Below are positions 25,089 through 33,764 of a stretch of DNA of 64,000 nucleotides, one piece after another; positions within the stretch are counted from its first letter, which is position 1; every line of letters begins with the position of its first letter. Source of the DNA: Agrococcus carbonis. Its GTDB lineage: Bacteria > Actinomycetota > Actinomycetes > Actinomycetales > Microbacteriaceae. The translations under genes were made by a program, and so were the position numbers. The stretch spans positions 1 to 64,000 of the forward strand of contig NZ_LT629734.1 of NCBI RefSeq assembly GCF_900104705.1, in the 5' to 3' direction. The notes beneath the pieces are model-generated. The model was not told the DNA's origin. It saw only the letters and a program-made list of their open reading frames with translations, and searched no databases.

Positions 25089-28000
25089 ATGACGGTTTCG
25101 ATGCGTGTGATGTCGGCGGGCGACGGCTACAAGTACCTGCTCAAGACGGTCGCGGCTGCCGACGGCAACAGGCCGCTCTCGACGCCGCTCACTCGCTACT
25201 ACATGAAGGAGGACACACCTCCTGGTCGCTGGATCGGCGCGGGAGTAGCGGCCCTCGGCAAGGGCGAGATTCATGTGGGCGACCGAGTATCGGAACACCA
25301 GCTCCAGCTCCTGATGGGGACCGGCCATGATCCGATCACCGACGAGCCGCTCGGGCGAGCGTTCCCGAACTACAAGAGCCCGGAAGAGCGGATCGAGGCG
25401 CGGATCGCTGACCTCGAACCGACGACGACGCCCGGCGCCAAGGGCGAGGCTGTCGCGCAGATCGTGGCCGAGGAGACTACCCGGAGCACACGGCGTGCGG
25501 TGGCGGGCTTCGACTTCACCTTCTCGATCCCGAAGTCCGCGTCAGTGTTGTGGGCGGTCGCCGATGCCGGGGTCCAAGCGCTGATCGCGGAGGCGCATCA
25601 TCGCGCGGTTGCGGAGGTGGTTGCGTTCATGGAGCGCGAGGTTGCAGCCACCCGTACCGGCGCAACCGCCGGGGACGGCGCGGTTGCACAGGTCGATGTC
25701 ACCGGGCTCATCGCGACCGCATTCGATCACTTCGACTCCCGCGCCGGCGACCCCCACCTCCACACGCACGTCGTCATCAGCAACAAGGCCAAGACCGTCC
25801 TCGATGGCAAGTGGCGCTCGCTCGACGGCAGACCGATGCACGCCGCCGTCGTCGCGCTCTCCGAACTACACGAAGCCGTGTTCGCCGACCAGATGACCCG
25901 AACATTCGGCGTCTCCTGGGAAGCGCGCGAGATGGGCCGCGACCGGAACCCAGCATGGGCGATCACGGGAGTTCCGGAAGGGCTGGTCACAGAGTTCTCT
26001 ACCCGCGCCCGCCACATCGACGCCGAGAAGAACCGGCTCATCGCCGAGTACGTCGCCCAGCACGGACGCCAACCATCGAACGCGACGATCCTCAAACTGC
26101 GAGCCCAAGCCACACTCGCGACCCGCCCCGAGAAGCAGGTCCGATCCCTTGCTGACCTGACCGCCGAGTGGCGAACGCGAGCGAGCAAGACCCTGGGCCA
26201 GGACGCGACGTTGTGGGCGCGCGAGGTCACCGACAACGACAAGCCGATGCTCCTGCGTGCCGACGACGTGCCGCTCGACGTGATCAGCGAGCTGGGGCGT
26301 ACGGTCGTCGCGGTGGTCGGTGAGAAACGGTCGACCTGGCGGCGATGGAATCTCATGGCCGAGGCATCCCGGCAGACGATGGGGTGGCGGTTCGCCACCA
26401 TGCAGGACCGGGAAGCGATCGTCGCGATGATCGCCGACGCCGCCGAGCTCGTCTCGCTGCGGCTGACGCCACCTGAGCTCGCCACCTCGCCGGTCGTGTT
26501 CCGTCGCCCCGACGGCACCTCGGTGTTCCGTCCGAAGAGCTCGACCGTATTCACCTCCGAGTCCCAGCTCGCGGCCGAGGACAGACTCCTCGAACGAGCG
26601 GCCAACCTCGGCGGGTCGACGGTGACGCTTGCCACGGTCGAGAAGATCACGTACAGACCCGACGCGGACGGTCGGATGCTCGGCGATGACCAAGCCGATG
26701 CCTTGACCCGGATCGCGGTGTCGGGTCGGATGCTCGATATCCTCGTCGGTCCCGCGGGGGCGGGCAAGACAACCGCTATGAACGCGCTCCGCCGCGCGTG
26801 GGAAGCCGAGCACGGCTCCGGGGCCGTCGTCGGGCTCGCGCCATCAGCGGTCGCCGCCCAGGTCCTCGCCGACGACCTTGGAATCGAGACTGAGAACACC
26901 GCGAAGTGGTGGCAGAACCACCTCGTCCACGGCACCACGTTCGAGGCGGGACAGCTCGTCATCATCGACGAAGCCTCCCTCGCCGGCACCCTGTCACTGG
27001 ACCGCATCACACACATCGCTCAAGACGCTGGCGCGAAGGTGCTGCTGGTCGGCGACTATGCCCAACTGCAATCCGTAGACGCCGGCGGCGCGTTCGCGCT
27101 GATCGCCAGGGACCGGGCCGACACCCCCGAACTGGTCGACGTTCACCGCTTCACCCACACCTGGGAGAAGACCGCCTCGCTGGAGCTACGCCACGGACGC
27201 ACGGCGGCTATCGACACCTACCTCGCCCACGAGCGCATCGCGGAGGGCGACGGCGAGGCGATGGCCGACACGGCCTACAACGCCTGGCGTGCCGACCGGG
27301 ACGCCGGGCTCGTCTCTGTGCTGATCGCCGAGACCCACGAAGACGTGACCACGCTGAACGGTCGCGCCCGCGCCGACCTGATCCTCAGCAAGACGCTGAA
27401 CCCCGACCGCGAAGTCGAGCTGCGCGACGGCACCGCCGCAGGCGTCGGCGACACCATCATCACCCGACGCAACAACGGGAACCTCCGCACCCTGGCCGGG
27501 CGGGACTGGGTGCGCAACGGCGACATCTGGACCATCACCGCCGTCGGCGACGACGGGACCGTCGCCATCGCACGCGACTACGGGGCCGGCACAGCGGTCA
27601 AGGAAGACGGAACCATCACGTCTCGCAGGCGTGGCCGCAGGTTCGGTGGCAGCATCGTGCTTCCAGCCTCGTACGTAGGTGAGCATGTCGATCTCGGCTA
27701 CGCAGTCACCGCCTACCGTGCGCAGGGCATCACTACGGACACGGCGCACGTGTTGGTCGAACCGACCTCGACGAGGGAGACCTTCTACGTCGCGATGACA
27801 CGAGGGCGGCACGCGAACCACGCCTACGTGACTCTCGACCGCGCCGAAGACCACGGCCAGCCACACCCGGGCGACGACCCGCATGCCACTGCGCGAAGCG
27901 TGCTCTACGGCGTTCTGCAGCACAGCGCGGCCGAACTCTCTGCGCACGAGACCATCGTGACCGAGCAGGAGCAGTGGGGCTCCATCGCGCAGCTCGCCGC

Positions 28001-28697
28001 CGAGTACGAGACCATCGTCGCCGCAGCCCAGCACGACCGTTGGGCCGCTCTCGTCCGCGGCTCCGGGCTTACCGCGGAACAGGCCGAGAGCGCCGTCGAG
28101 TCCGATGCGTTCGGCCCGCTCGCGGCTGAACTCCGTCGTGCCGAAGCCAACCATCACAATGTCGAGGCGCTCCTCCCGCGCCTCGTGGCCGCGCGCGGAT
28201 TCGGCGACGCCGACGACATCGCCGCCGTTCTCCACTACCGGGTCGACCGGGCGACCGCGCGTCCCGCACGCTCCGGCAGGACACGCAAGCCAGCGCGACT
28301 CATCGCCGGCCTCATCCCGCAGGCGCATGGTATCATCGACGCCGAGATGCGAGCAGCCCTTGACCAGCGAGAAGCGCTGATCGAGGCCCGTGCCGACGCC
28401 GTACTCGAAGCTGCGCTGACCGAGAGTGCACCGTGGACGAACGCCCTTGGAGCGCCTCCCGCCGACCGACGACGAGCCACAGCGTGGCGCAAGGCCGCAC
28501 GCGTGATCGCCGCATACCGCGACCGCTACCGCGTCACCGACGACGCACCCCTCGGCACCCCGCCCGAGTCCGCCGCGCAGAAGATCGACGCCGCACGAGC
28601 ACGAACTGCCCTCGATCGAGTTCGTGGCTTCATCGCTGAGGTGAGCGAAGTACCGCAGCATTCACAGGGACGCTATGGCGCCGAGCGCTCACTGTGA
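25089..28697 (+). CDS. MobF-family conjugative relaxase/helicase (TrwC/TraA-like)
   Basis: Nicks and unwinds the transferred strand in conjugation. From ATG 25089 (MTVSMRVMSAGDGYKYLL) the protein has 1202 residues. N-terminal TrwC relaxase domain: catalytic Tyr candidates in LTRYYMK (37-38), and the metal-binding triad in DPHLHTHVV (His 223, 225, 227). Then a RecD-like helicase with Walker A VGPAGAGKTT (about 560), Walker B VIIDEAS, a TAYRAQGITT motif and MTRGRH near 900. A helical, charged C-terminal region follows. The frame is open upstream to 24867, but only this start has typical N-terminal sequence. No coupling protein or type IV secretion genes are in the window. Confidence 0.92.
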   Translation: MTVSMRVMSAGDGYKYLLKTVAAADGNRPLSTPLTRYYMKEDTPPGRWIGAGVAALGKGEIHVGDRVSEHQLQLLMGTGHDPITDEPLGRAFPNYKSPEERIEARIADLEPTTTPGAKGEAVAQIVAEETTRSTRRAVAGFDFTFSIPKSASVLWAVADAGVQALIAEAHHRAVAEVVAFMEREVAATRTGATAGDGAVAQVDVTGLIATAFDHFDSRAGDPHLHTHVVISNKAKTVLDGKWRSLDGRPMHAAVVALSELHEAVFADQMTRTFGVSWEAREMGRDRNPAWAITGVPEGLVTEFSTRARHIDAEKNRLIAEYVAQHGRQPSNATILKLRAQATLATRPEKQVRSLADLTAEWRTRASKTLGQDATLWAREVTDNDKPMLLRADDVPLDVISELGRTVVAVVGEKRSTWRRWNLMAEASRQTMGWRFATMQDREAIVAMIADAAELVSLRLTPPELATSPVVFRRPDGTSVFRPKSSTVFTSESQLAAEDRLLERAANLGGSTVTLATVEKITYRPDADGRMLGDDQADALTRIAVSGRMLDILVGPAGAGKTTAMNALRRAWEAEHGSGAVVGLAPSAVAAQVLADDLGIETENTAKWWQNHLVHGTTFEAGQLVIIDEASLAGTLSLDRITHIAQDAGAKVLLVGDYAQLQSVDAGGAFALIARDRADTPELVDVHRFTHTWEKTASLELRHGRTAAIDTYLAHERIAEGDGEAMADTAYNAWRADRDAGLVSVLIAETHEDVTTLNGRARADLILSKTLNPDREVELRDGTAAGVGDTIITRRNNGNLRTLAGRDWVRNGDIWTITAVGDDGTVAIARDYGAGTAVKEDGTITSRRRGRRFGGSIVLPASYVGEHVDLGYAVTAYRAQGITTDTAHVLVEPTSTRETFYVAMTRGRHANHAYVTLDRAEDHGQPHPGDDPHATARSVLYGVLQHSAAELSAHETIVTEQEQWGSIAQLAAEYETIVAAAQHDRWAALVRGSGLTAEQAESAVESDAFGPLAAELRRAEANHHNVEALLPRLVAARGFGDADDIAAVLHYRVDRATARPARSGRTRKPARLIAGLIPQAHGIIDAEMRAALDQREALIEARADAVLEAALTESAPWTNALGAPPADRRRATAWRKAARVIAAYRDRYRVTDDAPLGTPPESAAQKIDAARARTALDRVRGFIAEVSEVPQHSQGRYGAERSL

Positions 28698-28716
28698 AGC
28701 GCGCCGACTGCCGTAG

Positions 28717-29493
28717 TCAACACGCATCCGGGAGAAGCACCTCTTCGATCACCCCTGCGCTAGCGGACGTACGTACACGAAGGGTAGGCACGTACCTTGC
28801 GCGGTGATCTTCACCAGTGATGGGATCGGAGTCATCCCACTCGTGGACGACCACGCGCAGGGTATTGGTGAGCCTCCCGATGAGCAGCGCAAGTGGGAAC
28901 GGGCACCGTAGCAGGAGGTGCACCTCGGCGTTGGAGTTGTCGTTCGACAGGGCACGAATGTGCGCGGCAACGTCTGCGGCGATCAGGCCTGCATCAGAGG
29001 GGTCGAGTAGCGTGCCGCTCGCACTTGTGAGATGACGCCAAGCCGCGAGAAACGGTTCGTGGGCTTCGATGTACCGAACGAAGGCGGTGTCGCTGCGTTG
29101 CGGCAGGAGATCGACGTAGACGGCTACGGAGGGCCGGCCGGCTGTGATCGCCGAAGGACTTCGCCCCTCTCCTGCGACTTGTACTTGTGGTTGGGCGATG
29201 AACCGCGCCTCACCATCGCTCGCCCAGGTGGCGCCCTGTTGGTCAATCACGTCCATGTATCCGATACGAGACGATGGCAGGGCAGCCCCGACTGCGAAGG
29301 CCACGGAGAGATGAGCCCCTCCAGCGACACGTAGGCGATGTGCCCCAGAACGGGTCACTGCATCGGGGAGGAGACCGATGGTGTCCTTGAGGTCTTGGAG
29401 CCCGCCGACGCTCGGAAGCCGCTCATGAACAGAGGGTCGGAGCCGGATATCCAGTTCGTCGCCGGTCCGGTCATAGACCTGTGGCGTGTTCAT
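28717..29493 (-). CDS. SAVED-domain protein (CBASS-type cyclic-oligonucleotide sensor), no fused effector
   Basis: 258 residues from ATG 29493. The fold signature of SAVED is visible: RVAGGAHLSVAFAVGAALP (about 75-95), SVAVYVDLL (about 140), a helical linker, then AEVHLLLRCPFPLALLIGRL and VVVHEWD, ending in a YVPTLRV strand. In CBASS and related systems SAVED domains bind cyclic oligonucleotides and switch on a fused nuclease, TIR or other effector, usually N-terminal. Here nothing precedes the domain: its start codon shares CATG with the divergent zinc-ribbon gene. No CD-NTase gene is in the window. Either a stand-alone sensor working with a partner, or an effector truncated at this junction. 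The longer frame to 29574 adds only low-complexity residues. Confidence 0.78.
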   Translation of the reverse strand: MNTPQVYDRTGDELDIRLRPSVHERLPSVGGLQDLKDTIGLLPDAVTRSGAHRLRVAGGAHLSVAFAVGAALPSSRIGYMDVIDQQGATWASDGEARFIAQPQVQVAGEGRSPSAITAGRPSVAVYVDLLPQRSDTAFVRYIEAHEPFLAAWRHLTSASGTLLDPSDAGLIAADVAAHIRALSNDNSNAEVHLLLRCPFPLALLIGRLTNTLRVVVHEWDDSDPITGEDHRARYVPTLRVRTSASAGVIEEVLLPDAC

Positions 29494-31141
29494 GTGCTGG
29501 CGCTGCCGGGCCGTCCCGGTCCCGGACGTCTGCACCCGATGCGGCACCGAGGCCGAGTGCCGGTTCCAAGGCACTGATAGGGCGACCTGCCTCGCGTGCT
29601 ACGCCGCCGCACGGATGGACACCTGCACCCGGTGCGGATCGAGGGGCGAGTGCAAGTTCGCAGCCACGGACAAGGCGATATGCCTGCCGTGCGACCGCCG
29701 TCCCGAGCCGTGCTCGCTCTGCGCCCGACTCACCGTGCCGAGAGCTCGAGACGCCGATGGCGCACCGATCTGCTGGGCATGCGTCCCCCAGAACATCGAG
29801 CGGTGCATCAACTGCGCGCTGCCCAAGCGGGTGAACGCGCGCACGACCGTCGGACCGCTGTGCCTCAGCTGCTCGACCAACAGCCCGCTGATGCATCGAG
29901 ATTGCAAGCGATGTGGAACTCGAGCGCGCCTCCACCTGCGAAAGTGGTGCAGTCGCTGCTACGCCGACGACAAGCTCTATCGACTGCTGCCCGATGAACT
30001 CATCGCGGCCCGACCCGCCCTGGCTCGACTTCGGGAGCGCTGCCTCGCCGCCGATGCGCGCCGCACCCTGCGCGCCTTCCGACGCAACACCACCACAGCA
30101 AAGCTTGCCCTGGCCCTCTCGAGGACGGACACGCTAAGCCACGAGCTCCTCGACAGCCTCGGCAGTCTCGACGAGGTCGCACCGGTGCGCTCGCTCCTCG
30201 TTGAGAACGAGCTCCTGCCGCCACGTGACGAGCACCTCGTCCGCTTCGAGCGATGGTGCGCCGAAACGGCAGCCGGCATCACGAACGCTGCGCACCGCCG
30301 CGCCTTCGAGAGATTCGCGCGCTGGCGACCGCTACGACAGTTGCACGAGCAGGACCGCCCAGTCACACCGGGGCAGACCTCCGGCCGACGCGACGAGCTG
30401 CGGCAGGTCTTGAGTCTGCTCGCCTGGCTCACCGACCGGTCCGAGTCCATCACCCAGCTCGACCAAGCCAGACTCGACCTCTGGCTCTCGACGGGCACGA
30501 CCCGCCGGGTTCGAACCGCCGCATTCCTGCGCTGGGCAGCGCGCAACCAGCTGTGCCCCCGACTCAGGGTGCCGCCGCAGCGCAAGTCGACCCTCACGCC
30601 GACCGGCTCGAGCGTTGAGGAGCGATGGGAGCTGCTCGAACGCCTGCTCCACGAACGGGCCATCGACCCGCGGACTCGTCTCGCCGGCGTGCTCGTGCTG
30701 CTCTACGGCACTCGGGTCGTGCAGCTGCGGCGACTGCGCGTCACCGACATCACCGGGGAAGCTGGGCGAGTTGCCATCCGGCTCGGTGCCGACCCACTCG
30801 ATCTGCACGGCGCGATAGGCGAGCTGGCGGTAGAGGCTAGAGGACATCGAGAAGCGCCGCGGCTTCTCTCCGACGCAGGTGAGGATGACTGGCTGTTCCC
30901 CGGCCAATACCACGGCACCTCGATCTCTACGGACGCCCTCACCGACCGCCTCAACGCGGTCGGTGTGCGCGTGCGTGCTGCCCGAACCGGCGCGGTGGTC
31001 TCGCTCGTGCAGGAACTCCCGGCGCCGGTCGTGGCGCGGCTCACCGGCCTCTCGACCGCGACGTCCTGGGCGCAGGCAGTCGCCGTCAGCGACGGCCGCT
31101 ACGCCGCCCGCACCGGCCTCTTCGACGATGGCGGCCCTTAG
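29492..31141 (+). CDS. Zinc-ribbon array fused to a degenerate tyrosine-recombinase-like domain
   Basis: 549 residues. The first 170 contain repeated CxxC pairs (CWRC, CTRCG, CLACY, CTRCG, CLPCD, CSLC, CWAC, CINC, CLSC, CKRCG, CSRC) separated by FQGTDRATC or FAATDKAIC units: six or so zinc ribbons. A helical middle section follows. The C-terminal part (about 370-540) resembles a tyrosine-recombinase catalytic domain (VLLYGTRVVQLRRLRVTDI, WLFPGQYHGTSISTDAL), but the HxxR box is not intact (VRAARTG) and LGH reads LTG. Similar proteins occur on actinobacterial mobile elements, often annotated as site-specific integrase. It starts within the same CATG as the SAVED gene; GTG 29486 is an alternative. 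Integration role possible but catalytic residues look eroded. Confidence 0.7.
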   Translation: MCWRCRAVPVPDVCTRCGTEAECRFQGTDRATCLACYAAARMDTCTRCGSRGECKFAATDKAICLPCDRRPEPCSLCARLTVPRARDADGAPICWACVPQNIERCINCALPKRVNARTTVGPLCLSCSTNSPLMHRDCKRCGTRARLHLRKWCSRCYADDKLYRLLPDELIAARPALARLRERCLAADARRTLRAFRRNTTTAKLALALSRTDTLSHELLDSLGSLDEVAPVRSLLVENELLPPRDEHLVRFERWCAETAAGITNAAHRRAFERFARWRPLRQLHEQDRPVTPGQTSGRRDELRQVLSLLAWLTDRSESITQLDQARLDLWLSTGTTRRVRTAAFLRWAARNQLCPRLRVPPQRKSTLTPTGSSVEERWELLERLLHERAIDPRTRLAGVLVLLYGTRVVQLRRLRVTDITGEAGRVAIRLGADPLDLHGAIGELAVEARGHREAPRLLSDAGEDDWLFPGQYHGTSISTDALTDRLNAVGVRVRAARTGAVVSLVQELPAPVVARLTGLSTATSWAQAVAVSDGRYAARTGLFDDGGP

Positions 31142-31333
31142 ACTGTTTGCCGAGCCCCGGCCTACCTGCGCCGCTCTGGTTCGCGCCTGCAGCCGAGGAT
31201 GATCCGCTCCTTGGGAGCGGAGGATGCCGAAGCGCTTGGGGCGCCGACGCAGCGCACTCCGGGGCCTGACACCCTCGCCATGTCGACGACGAATCGGACG
31301 GCGCGAGTGCCGATCGCAGTTCAGTGAGTGCTG

Positions 31334-31353
31334 TATAGTTCAGCATATGCTGA
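31334..31353 (+). promoter_or_regulatory. Promoter/operator of cmtR copy 2
   Basis: TATAGT at 31335-31340 or one base earlier is a good -10 hexamer, only about seven bases before the ATG at 31347. The perfect palindrome TCAGCATATGCTGA (31340-31353) spans the start codon. Transcription would start at the ATG (leaderless), and a repressor bound here would block both initiation steps. Matches the arrangement in front of cmtR copy 1. Confidence 0.55.
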
Positions 31354-31706
31354 TTATTGCTTCTCGTGTGGATGTGATGAACCGGTTGGGGCGCGCCATG
31401 TCCGACCCGACGCGATCCCGGATACTACTGACGCTGCTCGAGGCGCCGGCTCACCCCGCGGAGCTTGCCGAAGCTCTGGGGTTGACGCGCTCGAACGTGT
31501 CGAACCATCTGGCGTGCCTGCGCGACTGCGGCATTGCGGTCGCCATACCCGAGGGCCGGCAGACGCGATATGAGATCGCCGACCCGCACCTGTCGCGGGC
31601 ACTGACCGCCCTGGTCGACACCACCCTGGCGGTCAACGAGGACGCACCCTGCCTCGACCCGGCCTGCTCGGTGCCCGGTTGCTGCGAGACGGGTGCGGGC
31701 GCATGA
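31347..31706 (+). CDS. cmtR: CmtR-type ArsR-family Cd/Pb-sensing repressor (copy 2)
   Basis: 119 residues. It has the same organisation as copy 1: winged helix with TRSNVSNHLACLRDCG (ligand Cys 57 and 61) and a tail PCLDPACSVPGCC with Cys 102. It heads the operon cmtR-cadD-lspA and overlaps cadD as ATGA. Likely releases its operator on binding Cd(II) or Pb(II). The ATG at 31347 is preferred over 31224, because the conserved N-terminus MLIIASRVDVMNRLGRAM starts there. Confidence 0.92.
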   Translation: MLIIASRVDVMNRLGRAMSDPTRSRILLTLLEAPAHPAELAEALGLTRSNVSNHLACLRDCGIAVAIPEGRQTRYEIADPHLSRALTALVDTTLAVNEDAPCLDPACSVPGCCETGAGA

Positions 31707-32302
31707 TCCTGTCCTCGGTCCTGCAAGCGATCGGCTTGTTCCTCGCCACCAACATCGACGACATCATCATCCTCTCGCTGTTCTTCGCCCGAGGCGCCGG
31801 TGAGCGCGGCACCACCGCCCGCATCCTCATCGGGCAGTACCTCGGGTTCATCGGCATCCTCGGTGCGGCCGTGCTGGTGGCCCTGGGAGCCGGGGCGTTC
31901 CTGCCCCCGGAGGTCATCCCGTACTTCGGCCTCATCCCGCTGGGCCTGGGGTTGTGGGCCGCCTGGCAGGCTTGGCGCGGGGGCGACGACGACGACGACG
32001 ACGCGAAGATCGAAGGCAAGAAGGTCGCCGTGTGGACCGTCGCCGCGGTGACCTTCGCCAACGGCGGAGATAACATCGGCGTCTACGTCCCAGTGTTCCT
32101 TAGCGTGGGCACGGCCGCCGTGATCGCCTACTGCGTCGTGTTCCTCGTGCTGGTGGCGGTGCTCGTGGGCTTGGCCAAGTTCGTTGCCACCCGCCGACCG
32201 ATCGCGGAGGCGCTGGAGCGCTGGGAGCACATCCTGTTCCCGCTCGTCCTCATCGGCCTCGGCATCTTCATCCTGGTCAGCGGCGGAGCCTTCGGGCTCT
32301 GA
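31703..32302 (+). CDS. cadD: CadD-family cadmium resistance transporter
   Basis: 199 residues, five or six membrane helices. Start block FLATNIDDIIILSLFFA and the repeat-like TFANGGDNIGVYVPVF, each with acidic residues in the membrane, are typical of CadD (LysE-related superfamily). A run of six Asp (GGDDDDDDAK, about residue 95) lies in the central cytoplasmic loop and could bind cations. CadD proteins confer Cd resistance, presumably by export. Translationally coupled to cmtR by ATGA. Confidence 0.9.
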   Translation: MILSSVLQAIGLFLATNIDDIIILSLFFARGAGERGTTARILIGQYLGFIGILGAAVLVALGAGAFLPPEVIPYFGLIPLGLGLWAAWQAWRGGDDDDDDAKIEGKKVAVWTVAAVTFANGGDNIGVYVPVFLSVGTAAVIAYCVVFLVLVAVLVGLAKFVATRRPIAEALERWEHILFPLVLIGLGIFILVSGGAFGL

Positions 32303-32339
32303 CTCGACCGGGGATGCTGCACCAAGGTGCGCATGACCC

Positions 32340-33023
32340 GTGCGGCACCACACAATCGAAACGGCGAAGGATGTACATCCATTGAATGCGGACCAGATGC
32401 CGTCAGAGGCCGCGGACCCGGACTTGCCGCGCGCACTGATCGCGGATGGCGATGTGACCCAGGCCACCGATGCGAGCGCGCCCTCGGCGGCGGCCGGCGC
32501 TACCGCCTCGCGATGGGACGGCCGACCACGTCGTCGAGCGGCCATGCTGGGATTCGTTGTGGCCCTCGTCGCGGGTTCGGTCGATCAGCTCACCAAGGTC
32601 TGGGCGGAGGCGACGCTCGCCCTAGGAGAGCGGCAGCCCTTGCTCGGCGACCTGCTCGCCATTCAGCTTGCCTTCAACCCCGGCGCGGCGTTCTCGCTGG
32701 GCGCCAGCGCCACCCCGATCATCACGGTCATAGCCATTGCCGGCTCCGCGGTCGCTGCTTGGCTCATCGGGAGGACGACGTCGCTGCCCTGGGCGGTGGG
32801 ACTCGGACTGATCCTCGGTGGCGCCTTCGGGAACGTGGTCGATCGCCTGACACGAGCCCCTGGTCCGGGTAGGGGCCACGTCGTTGACTTCATCGCCTAT
32901 GCCGACTGGTTCATCGGAAACGTCGCAGACGTCTTCGTCTTTGCTGGCTTGGCGCTGTGCGTGATCCTGGCGGCCAATGGCAAGCGAATGCGTCCCGAGC
33001 ACGCGCCGCGGTCCACCTCCTAG
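32340..33023 (+). CDS. lspA: Lipoprotein signal peptidase II (second copy)
   Basis: 227 residues from GTG 32340, or 208 from ATG 32397. It has a hydrophilic N-terminal extension of 50-60 residues and four membrane helices. Family boxes: GSVDQLTKVW, NPGAAFSLG, GNVVDRL (catalytic Asp) and FIGNVADVF (second Asp). It lies 38 bases after cadD in the same direction. Sequence clearly differs from the copy at 5.2 kb, so the two were recruited separately to two metal operons rather than duplicated in place. Confidence 0.92.
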   Translation: MRHHTIETAKDVHPLNADQMPSEAADPDLPRALIADGDVTQATDASAPSAAAGATASRWDGRPRRRAAMLGFVVALVAGSVDQLTKVWAEATLALGERQPLLGDLLAIQLAFNPGAAFSLGASATPIITVIAIAGSAVAAWLIGRTTSLPWAVGLGLILGGAFGNVVDRLTRAPGPGRGHVVDFIAYADWFIGNVADVFVFAGLALCVILAANGKRMRPEHAPRSTS

Positions 33024-33225
33024 CGGCACGAACTCCACCGACGCGGCGCCGAGCGCGCCAGCCGAGGCCGCTTTGAACGCTGGAGAGCGATGACGCCGCT
33101 GGCCCATCCTCCAGGAGCTTTGCCTGGCCCCGGAGACGGACCACTGAGGGAAGCTCCGTCGCCCTGAAATACCCCGGAACGAGAGCCTCGAATCTGACCG
33201 AGTCCGGAGCTATAGCGTCAAGTTG

Positions 33226-33630
33226 CTACAGCGCAGGTTGCCAGTCGAGATCATTGAGCGGTCGCGCGAGGAAAGATGTCGTGCCACGAGTCCACAGGAC
33301 GTATGGCCGTCGGTCGCCAAGCTCGTCGAGCGCAGAGGGCCATTCCTTGTCGCCGGGGATCAGCGTGCCGATACCGGCGCGCTCGGCGTCGACGATGCGC
33401 TGCTCAAGTGTCTGAGCGTCTGAGCGCTCGAACTGGGCGCGCCACACCTGAGCGTCAACAGCACTGAGGCCTGTCACGGCGTCATCACGCTCGGCGAGTC
33501 GGAGCACCTCAAGCGCTCCCAGGTCGCCCAGGAGACGGCCTGTCACGGCGTCGTCTGGCTCGACGATCATCGACAGCAGCATCCGTGCTGTGCGCTCGTC
33601 CTGGACTACCTGGCTCAGGGTCGTCGTCAT
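33226..33630 (-). pseudogene. Truncated DprA-like gene, N-terminal part only
   Basis: 134 residues. ARMLLSMIVEPDDAVTGRLL, DAVTGLSAVDAQVWRAQF, LIPGDKEWPSALDELGDR and YVLWTRGTTSFLARPLND follow the N-terminal region of DprA-like DNA-processing proteins as found in Microbacteriaceae. The frame stops just before the Rossmann-fold core, where VTITGAR-type motifs should begin. The last six residues (LDWQPAL) look like out-of-frame sequence. DprA loads RecA on ssDNA and needs the missing core, so this is non-functional or a remnant. Confidence 0.65.
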
Positions 33631-33764
33631 CGTCAGGTCCTCTCACTCGTATAGAGAGGTGCGCGCGGCGACGCGGGGAGCCCGAGGGCGAGGGTTCCAT
33701 GAACGCCGACCCCGGCGTACAGTGGATGGTGAGGCAGGTTCTCCTCATATTGCGGGTCCTCCGG

